14,580 nucleotides of DNA from the NCBI GenBank assembly GCA_030629485.1, contig DAOVOW010000010.1, forward strand, positions 1 to 14,580, written 5' to 3'. Under the pieces are notes generated by a model, which worked only from the letters and a program-made list of their open reading frames with translations, was not told the origin of the DNA and searched no databases. Origin of the DNA: a bacterium. GTDB taxonomy: Bacteria > Zixibacteria > MSB-5A5 > GN15 > FEB-12. Below, in pieces: positions 6,513 to 14,095 of the stretch (positions within the stretch are counted from its first letter, which is position 1; each line of letters opens with the position of its first letter). A program made the position numbers and the translations under genes.

Positions 6513-8173
6513 CTCAACTCTATCTCAACGGCGAATTGTGTATTGACAGGAGCCCGGGCCTTCAAGAAGTTGGCCAGCCGGATTTCCAGAAGTCCGGTTT
6601 CATCTTCACTATGAAAGTCATCCTTGCCCGCGACGACGGTCACTACGATACACCGCCGGACGCCCCTTTCGAATCGGTGCACACCATTGTCGCAGTGAGC
6701 CTCGACGATGCGAGGGTCGAACGAGCGCGCCCAGTTGGCGATTTCGGCGAAGGTAAGGGCGCGGTCGCGACTGCGCAAACGCGAGGAGGCCTCGGATACG
6801 ATTTGTTCTTCGGTCTTCGCCGGCACCGCACCGGCCGTGGGAATGATGTTCGTGGCCGATTCGATGCCGGGATGGTTCTCGTACAGTTCGGTTATTTTGT
6901 TTGCAGCGATACCGTTGGCATCAACCCCGGCTGTAACTGTATACGTGACCTTGATAGCATCCGGCGGGTTGTCAACTTCGGTGGTGAAATCAAACCAGAG
7001 TGTCAATCTGTCGTCGTGCTCCTCCAACGAGTAGACCCCCTGGGCCCGATCCGAAAGCACCTGATGAGTGGGCACGTAATCCCGATTGTTGGAGTCAGTG
7101 ACATTAGTGATCTCAAAGATCGTCGAAATGTCATCGGGGAGTTCCAGCTCAACCAGCCGGCTCGCGCCGGTGTGCTTGAACGAGGTTAGCTCGGTTTTGT
7201 TCACGACGACAAAACAATCGAAGTAAATGCCGAGCGGTGCAAGCAATTTCGATCTGTCACCACCCGGCGGAAGATCGATTTTGATCCAGAACAGGCTCTC
7301 CGAAGTGGGTTGTTCCAATTGGTTCTGCCGGATCAATGATGCGAGCGTCTCGTCAGCGGGACCAGAGTCCCAGGTACTGCTGAATTTCTCAGGAAGCACT
7401 GCGAAGCTGTCGGCCAGCGGTACGAACAAATCGGAAGTCGATCGCAGCCCACCCCAGTCCAACGGTTGGCCGCCGTTCTGAAAGATTTGCTCGAGACCAT
7501 CACCCAGTCCGGGACAAAAACCACTGTCTTCGTAGAACGACCCAAAGTGACTGCCTGGGTACCAATAGGACCAACGCAGTTGTCTCAGGGCTTCCGGGTC
7601 TCCGTCTATGAATACCACGGCGTTGGTCAAATTGGCACTGGGACCCTGGTACTCTACAGCCACAAACAACTGTTGCGCTTCGCTGATCTCGGCGCCACCC
7701 ATCGTCGGCGCGCCGCCGGCTGGAGCACCTGCGCTAATGTCCACCAGAGTGTCGCCGGACCTTAAATAAACATGCTTAACTTCGGCTGCCAGTATTCTCT
7801 CGGTACGCAACGGCGAGAAGAACAGCGTATGTCCGCCTTCCCGTTTTTCCTTGAAGAAGAACCGGGTGTTAGGGTCTACCTCGACCGCCGGATCGGTCGG
7901 CTGACAACGCATCACGGTAAACGCCGGGACCGGCCAGCGGCGGCACTCCGGCGCCAGCGATCTGATGAGCGACGTGGTCGCCACGTCCCAGGTATGTCCG
8001 ACCTTACTGTCGATCGAGGCAAGCTGGCTGGCGTACATCTGCATTAGTATCCGCAGAATCGGATCCAGTCGTTCCGATGACTCCGGTATCTCAGAGTTGA
8101 ATGACCGCAGCTCGCGGTGCATCTGGGCGAAAATGCGTTCGGTCGATCGAGGTTCGCGTGACTCCATTTTCAT
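6509..8173 (-). CDS. tssF: T6SS baseplate protein TssF
   Basis: TssF is a main wedge component of the baseplate, working with TssG, TssE and TssK. The 554-residue protein begins with the family's helical region, SSERLDPILRILMQMYASQL then ASIDSKVGHTWDVATTSLIR, and the 'L.P......P.p.ft.m.c.p' segment near residues 75-95. The last 130 residues (KTEEQIVSEASSRLRSRDRA and LTFAEIANWARSFDP) resemble the C-terminal domain of phage baseplate J/gp6 proteins, the known structural relatives of TssF. Length is near the family norm (about 580-620). The ATG at 8173 has only a weak binding site, and a second ATG follows two codons later. Its stop overlaps the tssG start as ATGA, so the TssF and TssG partners are translationally coupled. 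Confidence 0.88.
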   Translation of the reverse strand: MKMESREPRSTERIFAQMHRELRSFNSEIPESSERLDPILRILMQMYASQLASIDSKVGHTWDVATTSLIRSLAPECRRWPVPAFTVMRCQPTDPAVEVDPNTRFFFKEKREGGHTLFFSPLRTERILAAEVKHVYLRSGDTLVDISAGAPAGGAPTMGGAEISEAQQLFVAVEYQGPSANLTNAVVFIDGDPEALRQLRWSYWYPGSHFGSFYEDSGFCPGLGDGLEQIFQNGGQPLDWGGLRSTSDLFVPLADSFAVLPEKFSSTWDSGPADETLASLIRQNQLEQPTSESLFWIKIDLPPGGDRSKLLAPLGIYFDCFVVVNKTELTSFKHTGASRLVELELPDDISTIFEITNVTDSNNRDYVPTHQVLSDRAQGVYSLEEHDDRLTLWFDFTTEVDNPPDAIKVTYTVTAGVDANGIAANKITELYENHPGIESATNIIPTAGAVPAKTEEQIVSEASSRLRSRDRALTFAEIANWARSFDPRIVEAHCDNGVHRFERGVRRCIVVTVVAGKDDFHSEDETGLLEIRLANFLKARAPVNTQFAVEIELR

Positions 8174-8194
8174 CTATCCGTTAATGCTTGAGTG

Positions 8195-8277
8195 CTGTCA
8201 GGTGACTCGCCTAACAGCCCGTGGATTGTACTGCTTGCGTCAGGCGGGGTCGCCTGACGCCACGTAGCCCGAAGGGC
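8195..8277. repeat. Two related palindromes plus a small hairpin in the tssE-tssF gap
   Basis: Two palindromic units share a core of the form GTCAGGYG - spacer - TCGCCTRAC. The first is at 8195-8217, with a mismatch and a G-T pair. The second, at 8237-8260, is a perfect 10-bp stem (GCGTCAGGCG with CGCCTGACGC) around GGGT. A third hairpin, GCCC-GAA-GGGC, follows at 8267-8277. No T tract follows on either strand, so this is not a standard terminator. The pairing of similar palindromes inside an operon gap resembles REP/BIME-type dispersed elements; that identity is inferred. Confidence 0.55.
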
Positions 8278-8293
8278 AGAATCAACAAGCTGC

Positions 8294-8680
8294 TTATCCG
8301 AGGGCATAGCTGGCCTCGAATTTCATTTCTTCCTTGCCGTCCATGTAGTTGCCGGTGACTTTGACCGTCAGTCCAAGAGCGTGTGGGGACAGATCACTGG
8401 CTAATCCGAACGACGCTGTCACGTTGTACAGCCTCTTCTCGAATTTATCGATAGCATTTCTCAGGCTGGCGCGGATGTCAGCCTTATTGGCCGCGTAAAG
8501 GTCGGCGTACTCCTTGTCCCATAAATCGCAACCGAAATCCGGACTGAAAGGAATAGTGCCGAGGCGGGTGCTCAGTATAAGTCCGACTGTATCTCTGATC
8601 GAATCCTGCAATTCAGCTCTGGCTAAATAGCCTTCGCGCAGCACCAGAGGGAGTGACAGGTATTCCATCAGTTCGGTCAA
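8294..8680 (-). CDS. tssE: T6SS baseplate wedge protein TssE (gp25-like)
   Basis: TssE is the gp25-like wedge subunit that links the baseplate to the first sheath ring. The 128-residue chain has the gp25 core: QDSIRDTVGLILSTRLGTIP followed by FSPDFGCDLWDKEY, then a helix of the type RASLRNAIDKFEKRL and C-terminal beta strands. Length is slightly below the family norm (about 130-160). The start is not certain. A TTG at 8680 overlaps the vgrG stop as TTGA, and an ATG lies four codons later at 8668; neither has a good binding site of its own, which suggests coupling to vgrG translation. A palindrome-rich 120-base gap separates it from tssF. Confidence 0.9.
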   Translation of the reverse strand: MTELMEYLSLPLVLREGYLARAELQDSIRDTVGLILSTRLGTIPFSPDFGCDLWDKEYADLYAANKADIRASLRNAIDKFEKRLYNVTASFGLASDLSPHALGLTVKVTGNYMDGKEEMKFEASYALG

Positions 8681-10464
8681 TTAATCTTGACAATGCCGCC
8701 CTTGATCGTGGTCATGGCGTCACCCTGAAGGGTGGCGGTCGGCGCCTTTACGGTGATGGCTGCGCCGCCCTTCGAGTCGTGATTGATCCCGCCCTCACTT
8801 GAGAAATTCCCACCGGCCTTGATCTTGGTATCCATCGAGCTTTCCGCATTGATGGCGCTGCCCGACTTCAGGGTAATATCACCACTGGTAGTTTCCAGCG
8901 TGATATTCGCACCTTTCAGAGTGATGTCACCGTCGGTTTCGATAGTGACCTTGGGGCCATCGGCACTCAGGGTGATGGTGTTGCCGGACGCCTGAGTGAT
9001 GCAGATAGTCTCGCTGCCGCCCTTGTCGTGAAAGTAGATCTCGTTGCCGCTCTTGGTGCGGAAGATTTTCAGGTCGTTCTCAGCAGCATCATACCCCGCC
9101 GAATGACCAACCGGAGCTTTGTCTACGCCGTTGTAGAGGCTGCCCAGCACAACGGGGCGGTCGGGGTCGCCGTGCTCGAACGCAATTAGTACTTCGTCAT
9201 CGATTTCCGGCAGACAGAAAAAGCCTCGTTCGTTGCCGCTGTGGGGCGTCAGGACTCTCAGCCAGTGATCCGGCTCGGCGCCGGACGAGCCATCATTCCA
9301 TAGGAGTTGAACCTTTATGCGGCCAAGGCCGTCTGGGTCATCGGTGCTGGTGACGATAGCGCTCTGTACATCGGCAAAAAGCTTCCGCGCATACTTCTTC
9401 GGCGGATACGCGGTGTCCAGCGGTGTGCAGGTGAAAGTATTGTGGTAATCGCCCCTGACGTAACGATGACCGACCGACTTGACCCAATGAGGACCATGAA
9501 ACTCGCTGGGCATCCCCGCTATCTTGACGCAGCGGCCGATGTTGACGCGGGGATCCCTCGACCGGCCGTAGCAGTTGACCATCCTGCCGACCGAGCTTTC
9601 GCGCGCCCGCTCAAGCGATTTGTCCATGACCGATTGACTGGTCGGCTTGAGTCCGGCAACAAAGCTACCGTCGGGATAGATATTCTTGGACCCGTCGTGC
9701 GACAGTTTCGGCAAGTCCGAAAGGGAGGTCTTCAGCGCGCCCGACGTCTCACCGTCGTACACATCTTTCTTCAGGTAATCATAGGCCTGAGCAGCGAACT
9801 TCTCGGTGCGCGTGCCAAGACCCATTTTGAATTCAAAGAGGGTTTGGCCGAAAGTCAATTCAACATCTTTATCAGTAGTCTGGGCCTTGCCTGCCGTGAA
9901 TTTCGAACCGTCGTAATAGGCAAACAAACCGCTAAGCCCAGCCAGACGCATGACAAACTGGAAATCGGTTTCGCGGTACTGCACACAATAGGGCAGGTTT
10001 CCCTCGGTTGCTTCGACTCCTCCGACCGTAATCGCATGGTTGTTGAGTACGGCGCTTATAATGTCTTTAGCCGTCTGATCGTGAAACAGCTTGTTCCGCA
10101 GCGCTCCGTCCATCGCTATGGTAGGGCTGTGTGCGATGATGACGACTGAGTTAATCTGGTCGACTGTGTTTTCGTGCCTGACCTCGGTAACCACCCCGAT
10201 AAACTCCATGGCTGTTATCGACCGGGCCTCCTCCCAAACTTCATCCGTTTCTAATTTCAGCGAAATAGTCTCGCCCAGGAAGCCAGAGAACTCCTTCGTC
10301 CCGACAAAGGCGCTCATATCTCGCTCGGCGCCCAGTCCGTGAAGCTCGAGCTTCAGAACATGGTGCCTGTCGACGTACTGGTCCAGCTTAATGGCAGAGA
10401 CCGCGGAAATGAACTCTGCGTCGACGGTTTTGTCAGCTACCTTGATGCGAAAGTCGTAGGCCAT
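8677..10464 (-). CDS. vgrG: T6SS spike protein VgrG/TssI
   Basis: This 595-residue protein forms the trimeric spike on the tip of the Hcp tube. The N-terminal 350 residues are the gp27-like part. The gp5-like OB fold follows (about 365-460), recognised by DDPDGLGRIKVQLLWND, WLRVLTPHSGNERGF and the hallmark EIDDEVLIAFEHGDPDRPVV LGSLYNG. After it comes a glycine- and threonine-rich beta-helix with short repeated strands (ITL, DGDITLKG, SGDITLKSG). The chain stops at TIKGGIVKIN, the usual end of a VgrG needle that is capped by a PAAR protein. There is no C-terminal effector domain, so toxins must be delivered as separate cargo. No PAAR gene is visible in the window. The binding site before the ATG is weak. 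The stop overlaps the likely tssE start. Confidence 0.95.
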   Translation of the reverse strand: MAYDFRIKVADKTVDAEFISAVSAIKLDQYVDRHHVLKLELHGLGAERDMSAFVGTKEFSGFLGETISLKLETDEVWEEARSITAMEFIGVVTEVRHENTVDQINSVVIIAHSPTIAMDGALRNKLFHDQTAKDIISAVLNNHAITVGGVEATEGNLPYCVQYRETDFQFVMRLAGLSGLFAYYDGSKFTAGKAQTTDKDVELTFGQTLFEFKMGLGTRTEKFAAQAYDYLKKDVYDGETSGALKTSLSDLPKLSHDGSKNIYPDGSFVAGLKPTSQSVMDKSLERARESSVGRMVNCYGRSRDPRVNIGRCVKIAGMPSEFHGPHWVKSVGHRYVRGDYHNTFTCTPLDTAYPPKKYARKLFADVQSAIVTSTDDPDGLGRIKVQLLWNDGSSGAEPDHWLRVLTPHSGNERGFFCLPEIDDEVLIAFEHGDPDRPVVLGSLYNGVDKAPVGHSAGYDAAENDLKIFRTKSGNEIYFHDKGGSETICITQASGNTITLSADGPKVTIETDGDITLKGANITLETTSGDITLKSGSAINAESSMDTKIKAGGNFSSEGGINHDSKGGAAITVKAPTATLQGDAMTTIKGGIVKIN

Positions 10465-10497
10465 ATCCTATTACCGTATGATGGTCGCGGTTCAGCG

Positions 10498-10538
10498 AGC
10501 AGCGCCGGGCGGGAATTCAAACCCGCCCGCCCGCTGCT
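10498..10538 (-). promoter_or_regulatory. Strong hairpin between hcp and vgrG, without a U tract
   Basis: An inner perfect 8-bp stem (CGGGCGGG at 10506-10513 with CCCGCCCG at 10522-10529, 8-base loop) is extended by an outer 7-bp stem (AGCAGCG at 10498-10504 with CGCTGCT at 10532-10538), with a one- and two-base bulge. No T run follows on the minus strand, so it does not look like a full intrinsic terminator. I infer a role in stabilising the hcp mRNA 3' end, or partial attenuation before vgrG. Confidence 0.6.
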
Positions 10539-10545
10539 GTCAAAC

Positions 10546-10956
10546 CTATTCCTGCCAGCGGTTATCGATCTCGGCGTCGCCCACGACGACCTTGTGGCAC
10601 GAAATCTCAAAGTAAAGGAAAATCTGATCCTGGGGTCGGTCCTTGATGTGAGGAATGGTCTCGACGAACTTGGTGATGAAACCCTCTTCCCAGGTCAGTT
10701 CTTTCATCGTGGCGTCATCCGGGTTGTGGAAGGTCACTTTGCCGGATTTCCAGTTGGGTTTGCTGGAGTCCATCGCCCAGCGGGCAATGTCCACGTTTCC
10801 TTCCGGATCGGATTCGATGGTCACCTTGATGGTTCCCGCGTGGGCGCGATCGGATGGGCGCCCGGTCTCATCGCGAGCCGTGTAGAGCTCGTATGAGATC
10901 TGATAGACGTTGTCATACTTGACACCATCAATTTCCAAGAATGGTCTTCTTGCCAT
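10546..10956 (-). CDS. tssD: T6SS tube protein Hcp/TssD, Bacteroidota-like family
   Basis: The 136-residue product should form the hexameric rings of the inner tube that the sheath propels. The motifs differ from proteobacterial Hcp and match the TssD family best known from Bacteroidota T6SS: a start with LEIDGVKYDNVYQISYELY, then DETGRPSDRAHAGTIKVTIE, the stretch FHNPDDATMKELTWEEGFI, and a C-terminal strand EISCHKVVVGDAEIDNRW. Length is typical. The start is fixed by AAAAGGAG six bases before the ATG, an excellent site in line with a highly made protein. It sits alone between a 127-base leader and an 81-base gap that holds a strong hairpin, so hcp may be expressed above its neighbours. Confidence 0.9.
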   Translation of the reverse strand: MARRPFLEIDGVKYDNVYQISYELYTARDETGRPSDRAHAGTIKVTIESDPEGNVDIARWAMDSSKPNWKSGKVTFHNPDDATMKELTWEEGFITKFVETIPHIKDRPQDQIFLYFEISCHKVVVGDAEIDNRWQE

Positions 10957-10962
10957 GGCTGG

Positions 10963-10970
10963 CTCCTTTT
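10963..10970 (-). promoter_or_regulatory. Strong ribosome binding site of hcp/tssD
   Basis: AAAAGGAG on the minus strand, six bases before the ATG at 10956. This near-ideal site fits the large number of Hcp subunits needed. Confidence 0.65.
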
Positions 10971-11083
10971 AGCCTTAACGTTTTACTCTAAGGTTTCGAA
11001 TATGTTAGTGTCACATCTGCCAAACGTTGCGATGAGCGTGAGAGAATCGAATGGAATGGACCATGCGGCGCTCTCCTCAACAC

Positions 11084-12502
11084 TTACTTATCCTTCACGT
11101 TGGTGGCATCGTCCTCGTTCCAGGCGGTGAACTCGATATTGAATGTCCGCGCCGGGTACTTGGGATTCAACGCCACCTTGATATCGATCTCCTGTCGCTT
11201 GCGCATCTCTTCGTCGGCGAAAATCTCCACCCGATAGTCCTGGAGAATATTATCACCGCCTGAGATAGCTTTCATGAACTTGTCGATGTCGCGACGCATG
11301 GCGTCGACGAATTTTTGGTCGATCACACTAAAGGTCTGTTTGTTCAGGTAGTTGCGCAGCGTCTTGTAGACGTAGTCGTAGGTGCGACGAATAGAGTAGA
11401 TATTGAACGTCTCCTTGGTGAACAACGTCGCAGCACCCATAGCCACCGCCGAGCCCTCAAAACTGACCAACGGGTTGACGCCTTTCTCGTTGATCTTGCT
11501 GGCGTCCGGCTGGTTGGCCTTGAAGCGGATATACTTGGCGTCGGCTATCTTGCCGTACTTGAACCCAGCCGATGGCTGCTGCATCCCGGTAGTGGTGTCA
11601 CATTTGTACATCATGCCGGCCACGGAAGCCGACGGCGGGACCCACATGTCGTCGTCCTCGTACTGGTTGGCGCTGCGGGCTTGTAGATAGTTGGCAAAAA
11701 CCGACACGTACTGCTTGTAGTCATCGATTCCCGGCATGTTGGCGTAGTTGGGATCGTCGAGCATCTCCATGACCTCTTCGAAACTTTCGAAGTTCGGCAG
11801 GTCGGTCATGACATGCACCTTGTTGGGCAACCCCAACTGCCGAGCCACGTTGTCGATATTCTCAACACTGCCCAGATAGCCGGGTATCACGGCCATCGAG
11901 AAACACTCTTTGATGCTCCACTCGCGGTAGAGATCGGCCACAGCTTTTGAGACTTCTTCAAACTTCTCTTTGTCGTCCGGGTCGGTCAATGCCTCTGCAC
12001 TGACGTTGGCGAACCAGGCGTTGACTTTCTCGTCCGGCTCCTGCTGCGCGTTGGAAAAGAACTTGTCAACCCCACGGTAGGTCGTCTCCAGTTCACGATT
12101 GGCTTGGTGGACCTTTTTCATGTTCTTTTCCAGATTGGTCTCCAGCTTGGCTGACTGCTCGCTGAGAGACTTGCGAACCTCGTCCAAGTTGTCACTCTGA
12201 GACAAATACTGCACCCAGAGCTTAAGCCTCTCACCCAGAAGTTTGCGCTGGACGGCAAACTCCTTCTTGGTAAGGAACTCCTTGCGTTGGAAATCCTTCT
12301 TGGGGTCGAGCCACTCGATCCCCCGGACCAGGTCGCCGTCGGCGGTCTTGAACGACGGCAACAAATTGGCTAACTTCTTGAAATCTCCGAAGGAATCGCT
12401 CAGAATCGACGCGAATTCCTCATCGGAGACCTTTTCTGCTGCCGGCTTCGCCTCTGCTGCTTTGGCCGGCTGCGGCTGAGCTTGTTTTTCTTCTTCGCCC
12501 AT
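11084..12502 (-). CDS. tssC: T6SS contractile sheath large subunit TssC (VipB)
   Basis: This 472-residue protein is the large sheath subunit that interlocks with TssB and contracts to drive the tube outwards. The first 25-30 residues are a low-complexity Ala/Lys/Glu/Gln/Pro leader. Conserved TssC features follow: the helical N-terminal half, the segment WFANVSAEALTDP, the strand SMAVIPGYLGSVENID, and WVPPSASVAGMMYKCDTTTG, which is the usual 'vPpSg.vAGvyar.D...Gvw.aPA' region. The C-terminal part has FNIYSIRRTYDYVYKTLRN and the terminal beta strands around RQEIDIKVALNPKYPARTF that knit into neighbouring sheath subunits. Length is close to the family norm (about 450-500). GAGGT lies about ten bases before the ATG. 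It is followed by a 127-base gap, the longest in the operon, before hcp. Confidence 0.92.
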   Translation of the reverse strand: MGEEEKQAQPQPAKAAEAKPAAEKVSDEEFASILSDSFGDFKKLANLLPSFKTADGDLVRGIEWLDPKKDFQRKEFLTKKEFAVQRKLLGERLKLWVQYLSQSDNLDEVRKSLSEQSAKLETNLEKNMKKVHQANRELETTYRGVDKFFSNAQQEPDEKVNAWFANVSAEALTDPDDKEKFEEVSKAVADLYREWSIKECFSMAVIPGYLGSVENIDNVARQLGLPNKVHVMTDLPNFESFEEVMEMLDDPNYANMPGIDDYKQYVSVFANYLQARSANQYEDDDMWVPPSASVAGMMYKCDTTTGMQQPSAGFKYGKIADAKYIRFKANQPDASKINEKGVNPLVSFEGSAVAMGAATLFTKETFNIYSIRRTYDYVYKTLRNYLNKQTFSVIDQKFVDAMRRDIDKFMKAISGGDNILQDYRVEIFADEEMRKRQEIDIKVALNPKYPARTFNIEFTAWNEDDATNVKDK

Positions 12503-12526
12503 TTATCCGTTACCTCGTTTTGACGT

Positions 12527-12967
12527 CTATTCCGTGAGTAGATCTATGTAATAGCTGGCCGCTTTCAAAAGCGCTTCTTTCTTCTCTTTGTCGCCCAGCG
12601 TTTTCTTTAGAGGGTTGTTCTTCTTCAACTGCTTGTCGAGATCGGCCATCATCTCCTTCTGGTAGTAAGTCTTCTGAAGAAAGTCGTTCTTCTCAATCAG
12701 CTCTTTCGATGAGAAGTCCTTCATCGCCTTAATCTCAAAGTCAGCGTTGATCGGTTCCCCCTCGGCCGACTCCAGTTCGGTGGAGAACGACGGTCGATAC
12801 TTCTGGAACACTTCTTTGAGGTTGTTGCACCGCGTCGGTGTAACGTCGGCATCCTCCTCACTGTTCAGTTTTGCGGCGTAGAGCATCTTGTTGGAGGGGA
12901 GAAGCTCGACCGGCACCGAGTCGTCTTTTTTGATCCGTTCCGTTGCCCCAAGAATGAACTTGGCCAT
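12527..12967 (-). CDS. tssB: T6SS contractile sheath small subunit TssB (VipA)
   Basis: TssB pairs with TssC to build the cytoplasmic contractile sheath around the Hcp tube. The 146-residue protein is a little shorter than usual (about 160-180). Recognition rests on the central part: the stretch around TRCNNLKEVFQKYRPS, then the paired strand INADFEIKAMKDFSSKEL, which corresponds to the conserved 'v.l.F.smdDFsP' segment of TssB, and a C-terminal helical part rich in lysine. The start is well set, with GGAGG five bases before the ATG. It lies 30 bases after the ClpV stop and 24 bases before tssC, the usual tssB-tssC pair. The direct link of ClpV to tssB fits ClpV acting on this sheath. Confidence 0.9.
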   Translation of the reverse strand: MAKFILGATERIKKDDSVPVELLPSNKMLYAAKLNSEEDADVTPTRCNNLKEVFQKYRPSFSTELESAEGEPINADFEIKAMKDFSSKELIEKNDFLQKTYYQKEMMADLDKQLKKNNPLKKTLGDKEKKEALLKAASYYIDLLTE

Positions 12968-12972
12968 TTAGT

Positions 12973-12977
12973 CCTCC
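12973..12977 (-). promoter_or_regulatory. Ribosome binding site of tssB
   Basis: GGAGG on the minus strand, five bases before the ATG at 12967. It is the strongest-looking binding site in this half of the operon and fits high production of a sheath subunit. Confidence 0.6.
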
Positions 12978-12997
12978 GTATTGCTAATTCATTCGGC

Positions 12998-14095
12998 CTA
13001 CGCCTGCTCCGTAACGGTGAAGACGTAAGCATCGTCTTTAATATCTATAGTAATGCGATCACCTGGTGACACCTCACCGGTGATTATATCCACGGAAAGC
13101 TTGTTGACAATTTCCTTTTCGATAATCCGCTGAATCGGTCGGGCGCCCAACTCGATCGTGTAGCCGTCGGTCGCCAGCTTGTGCTGCGCTTCAGCGGAGA
13201 GAGTCGCCCGGATGTTCTGATCTTCCAGCAGTGACTCCAGCCCTTTGAACTCCAGGCCGGCGATTGACTCAACCTGTTCCTGCGTAAACGAATGAAATAC
13301 GATGATATCAGTGAGCCGGTTGAGAAACTCCGGGCGGAACTTCGTGAACAGGAAGGCGCGGATCTCCTCCATATCGAGTTCGTGTCCCTCGCGGTCGGCA
13401 TCGAGGATTTTGTCGGCGGCGTAGTTGGAGGTGAGCACCACAACGCAGTTGGAAAAATCAACCGTGCGGTTCTGCCCGTCGGTAAGGCGGCCGTCGTCGA
13501 GCAGTTGCAGGAGAACGTTGAAGACATCGGGGTGGGCTTTCTCCACTTCGTCAAATAAGACGATTGAGAACGGTTTGCGCTTCACCGCTTCGGTAAGCAC
13601 ACCGCCCGCCTCGTAACCGACATATCCGGGCGGGGCGCCGATCATCTTGGCCACCGAGTGCGATTCCATGAACTCGGACATATCAAGACGAACCATGGCG
13701 TTCTTGTCGTCAAACAGGAATTCCGCAAGAAGTTTGGCCAGATAGGTCTTGCCGGTGCCGGTGGGGCCAAGAAACAAGAACGACCCTACCGGGCGGTTGG
13801 GCAGCTTCAGACCGGCACGCGCCTTGCGCACGGCATTGGCGATCCCCTTAATCGCGTCCTTCTGACCGATGATCTTGGCGGCCAGGAACTCCTCCATCTT
13901 AACCAGGCGGTCTTTCTCCGCCGTCAGCATCTTGGAAAGCGGGATGCCGGTGCGCCGCGCCACCACGGCGCCGATATCGGGGTCATCGATCACCCGCTCG
14001 GCTGTCTCAACTGTCCTGGTAATGTCGGCAAGTTGCTTCTGACGTTTTTCGAGGTCAGTCGTAATATCGGCCAGGCTCATATTGTCGATCTTCAT
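12998..14095 (-). CDS. tssH: ClpV/TssH ATPase, second half (AAA+ domain 2) as a separate ORF
   Basis: This 365-residue ORF carries a complete second AAA+ domain of the Clp/Hsp100 family. Visible are the TGIP linker motif (49-52), IIGQ (75-78), Walker A GPTGTGKT (110-117), pore loop GYVGYE (157-162), Walker B VLFDE (179-183), sensor 1 TSN (222-224), arginine finger in RPEFLNR (R260) and sensor 2 GAR (317-319). All catalytic residues look intact. The first 35 residues are a charged helix that would extend the middle-domain coil. Its ATG overlaps the stop of the first half, with a good AGGAG seven bases upstream, so it is probably translated by coupling. Together the two ORFs equal one ClpV, which normally is a single chain of about 850-900 residues. 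I infer two co-assembling chains; a sequencing frameshift is the alternative. Confidence 0.93.
   Translation of the reverse strand: MKIDNMSLADITTDLEKRQKQLADITRTVETAERVIDDPDIGAVVARRTGIPLSKMLTAEKDRLVKMEEFLAAKIIGQKDAIKGIANAVRKARAGLKLPNRPVGSFLFLGPTGTGKTYLAKLLAEFLFDDKNAMVRLDMSEFMESHSVAKMIGAPPGYVGYEAGGVLTEAVKRKPFSIVLFDEVEKAHPDVFNVLLQLLDDGRLTDGQNRTVDFSNCVVVLTSNYAADKILDADREGHELDMEEIRAFLFTKFRPEFLNRLTDIIVFHSFTQEQVESIAGLEFKGLESLLEDQNIRATLSAEAQHKLATDGYTIELGARPIQRIIEKEIVNKLSVDIITGEVSPGDRITIDIKDDAYVFTVTEQA

Noticed and set aside
6536..7189. A plus-strand open frame opposite tssF
   Set aside because: It has no domain signal or binding site, and it is fully covered by the TssF C-terminal domain.
8237..8260. 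Terminator between tssE and tssF
   Set aside because: The stem is perfect, but neither strand has a T tract after it, and the operon goes on in the same direction.
9307..10149. A long plus-strand open frame opposite vgrG
   Set aside because: It is rich in arginine and alanine as expected from the reverse of a GC-biased gene; the vgrG frame on the other strand is certain.
10980..11083. Promoter in the leader of hcp
   Set aside because: TTGGCA and TATTCG are present, but the spacer is only 15 bases and the -10 match is poor. No sigma-54 pattern fits either. I cannot support a site, though the length of the gap leaves room for one.
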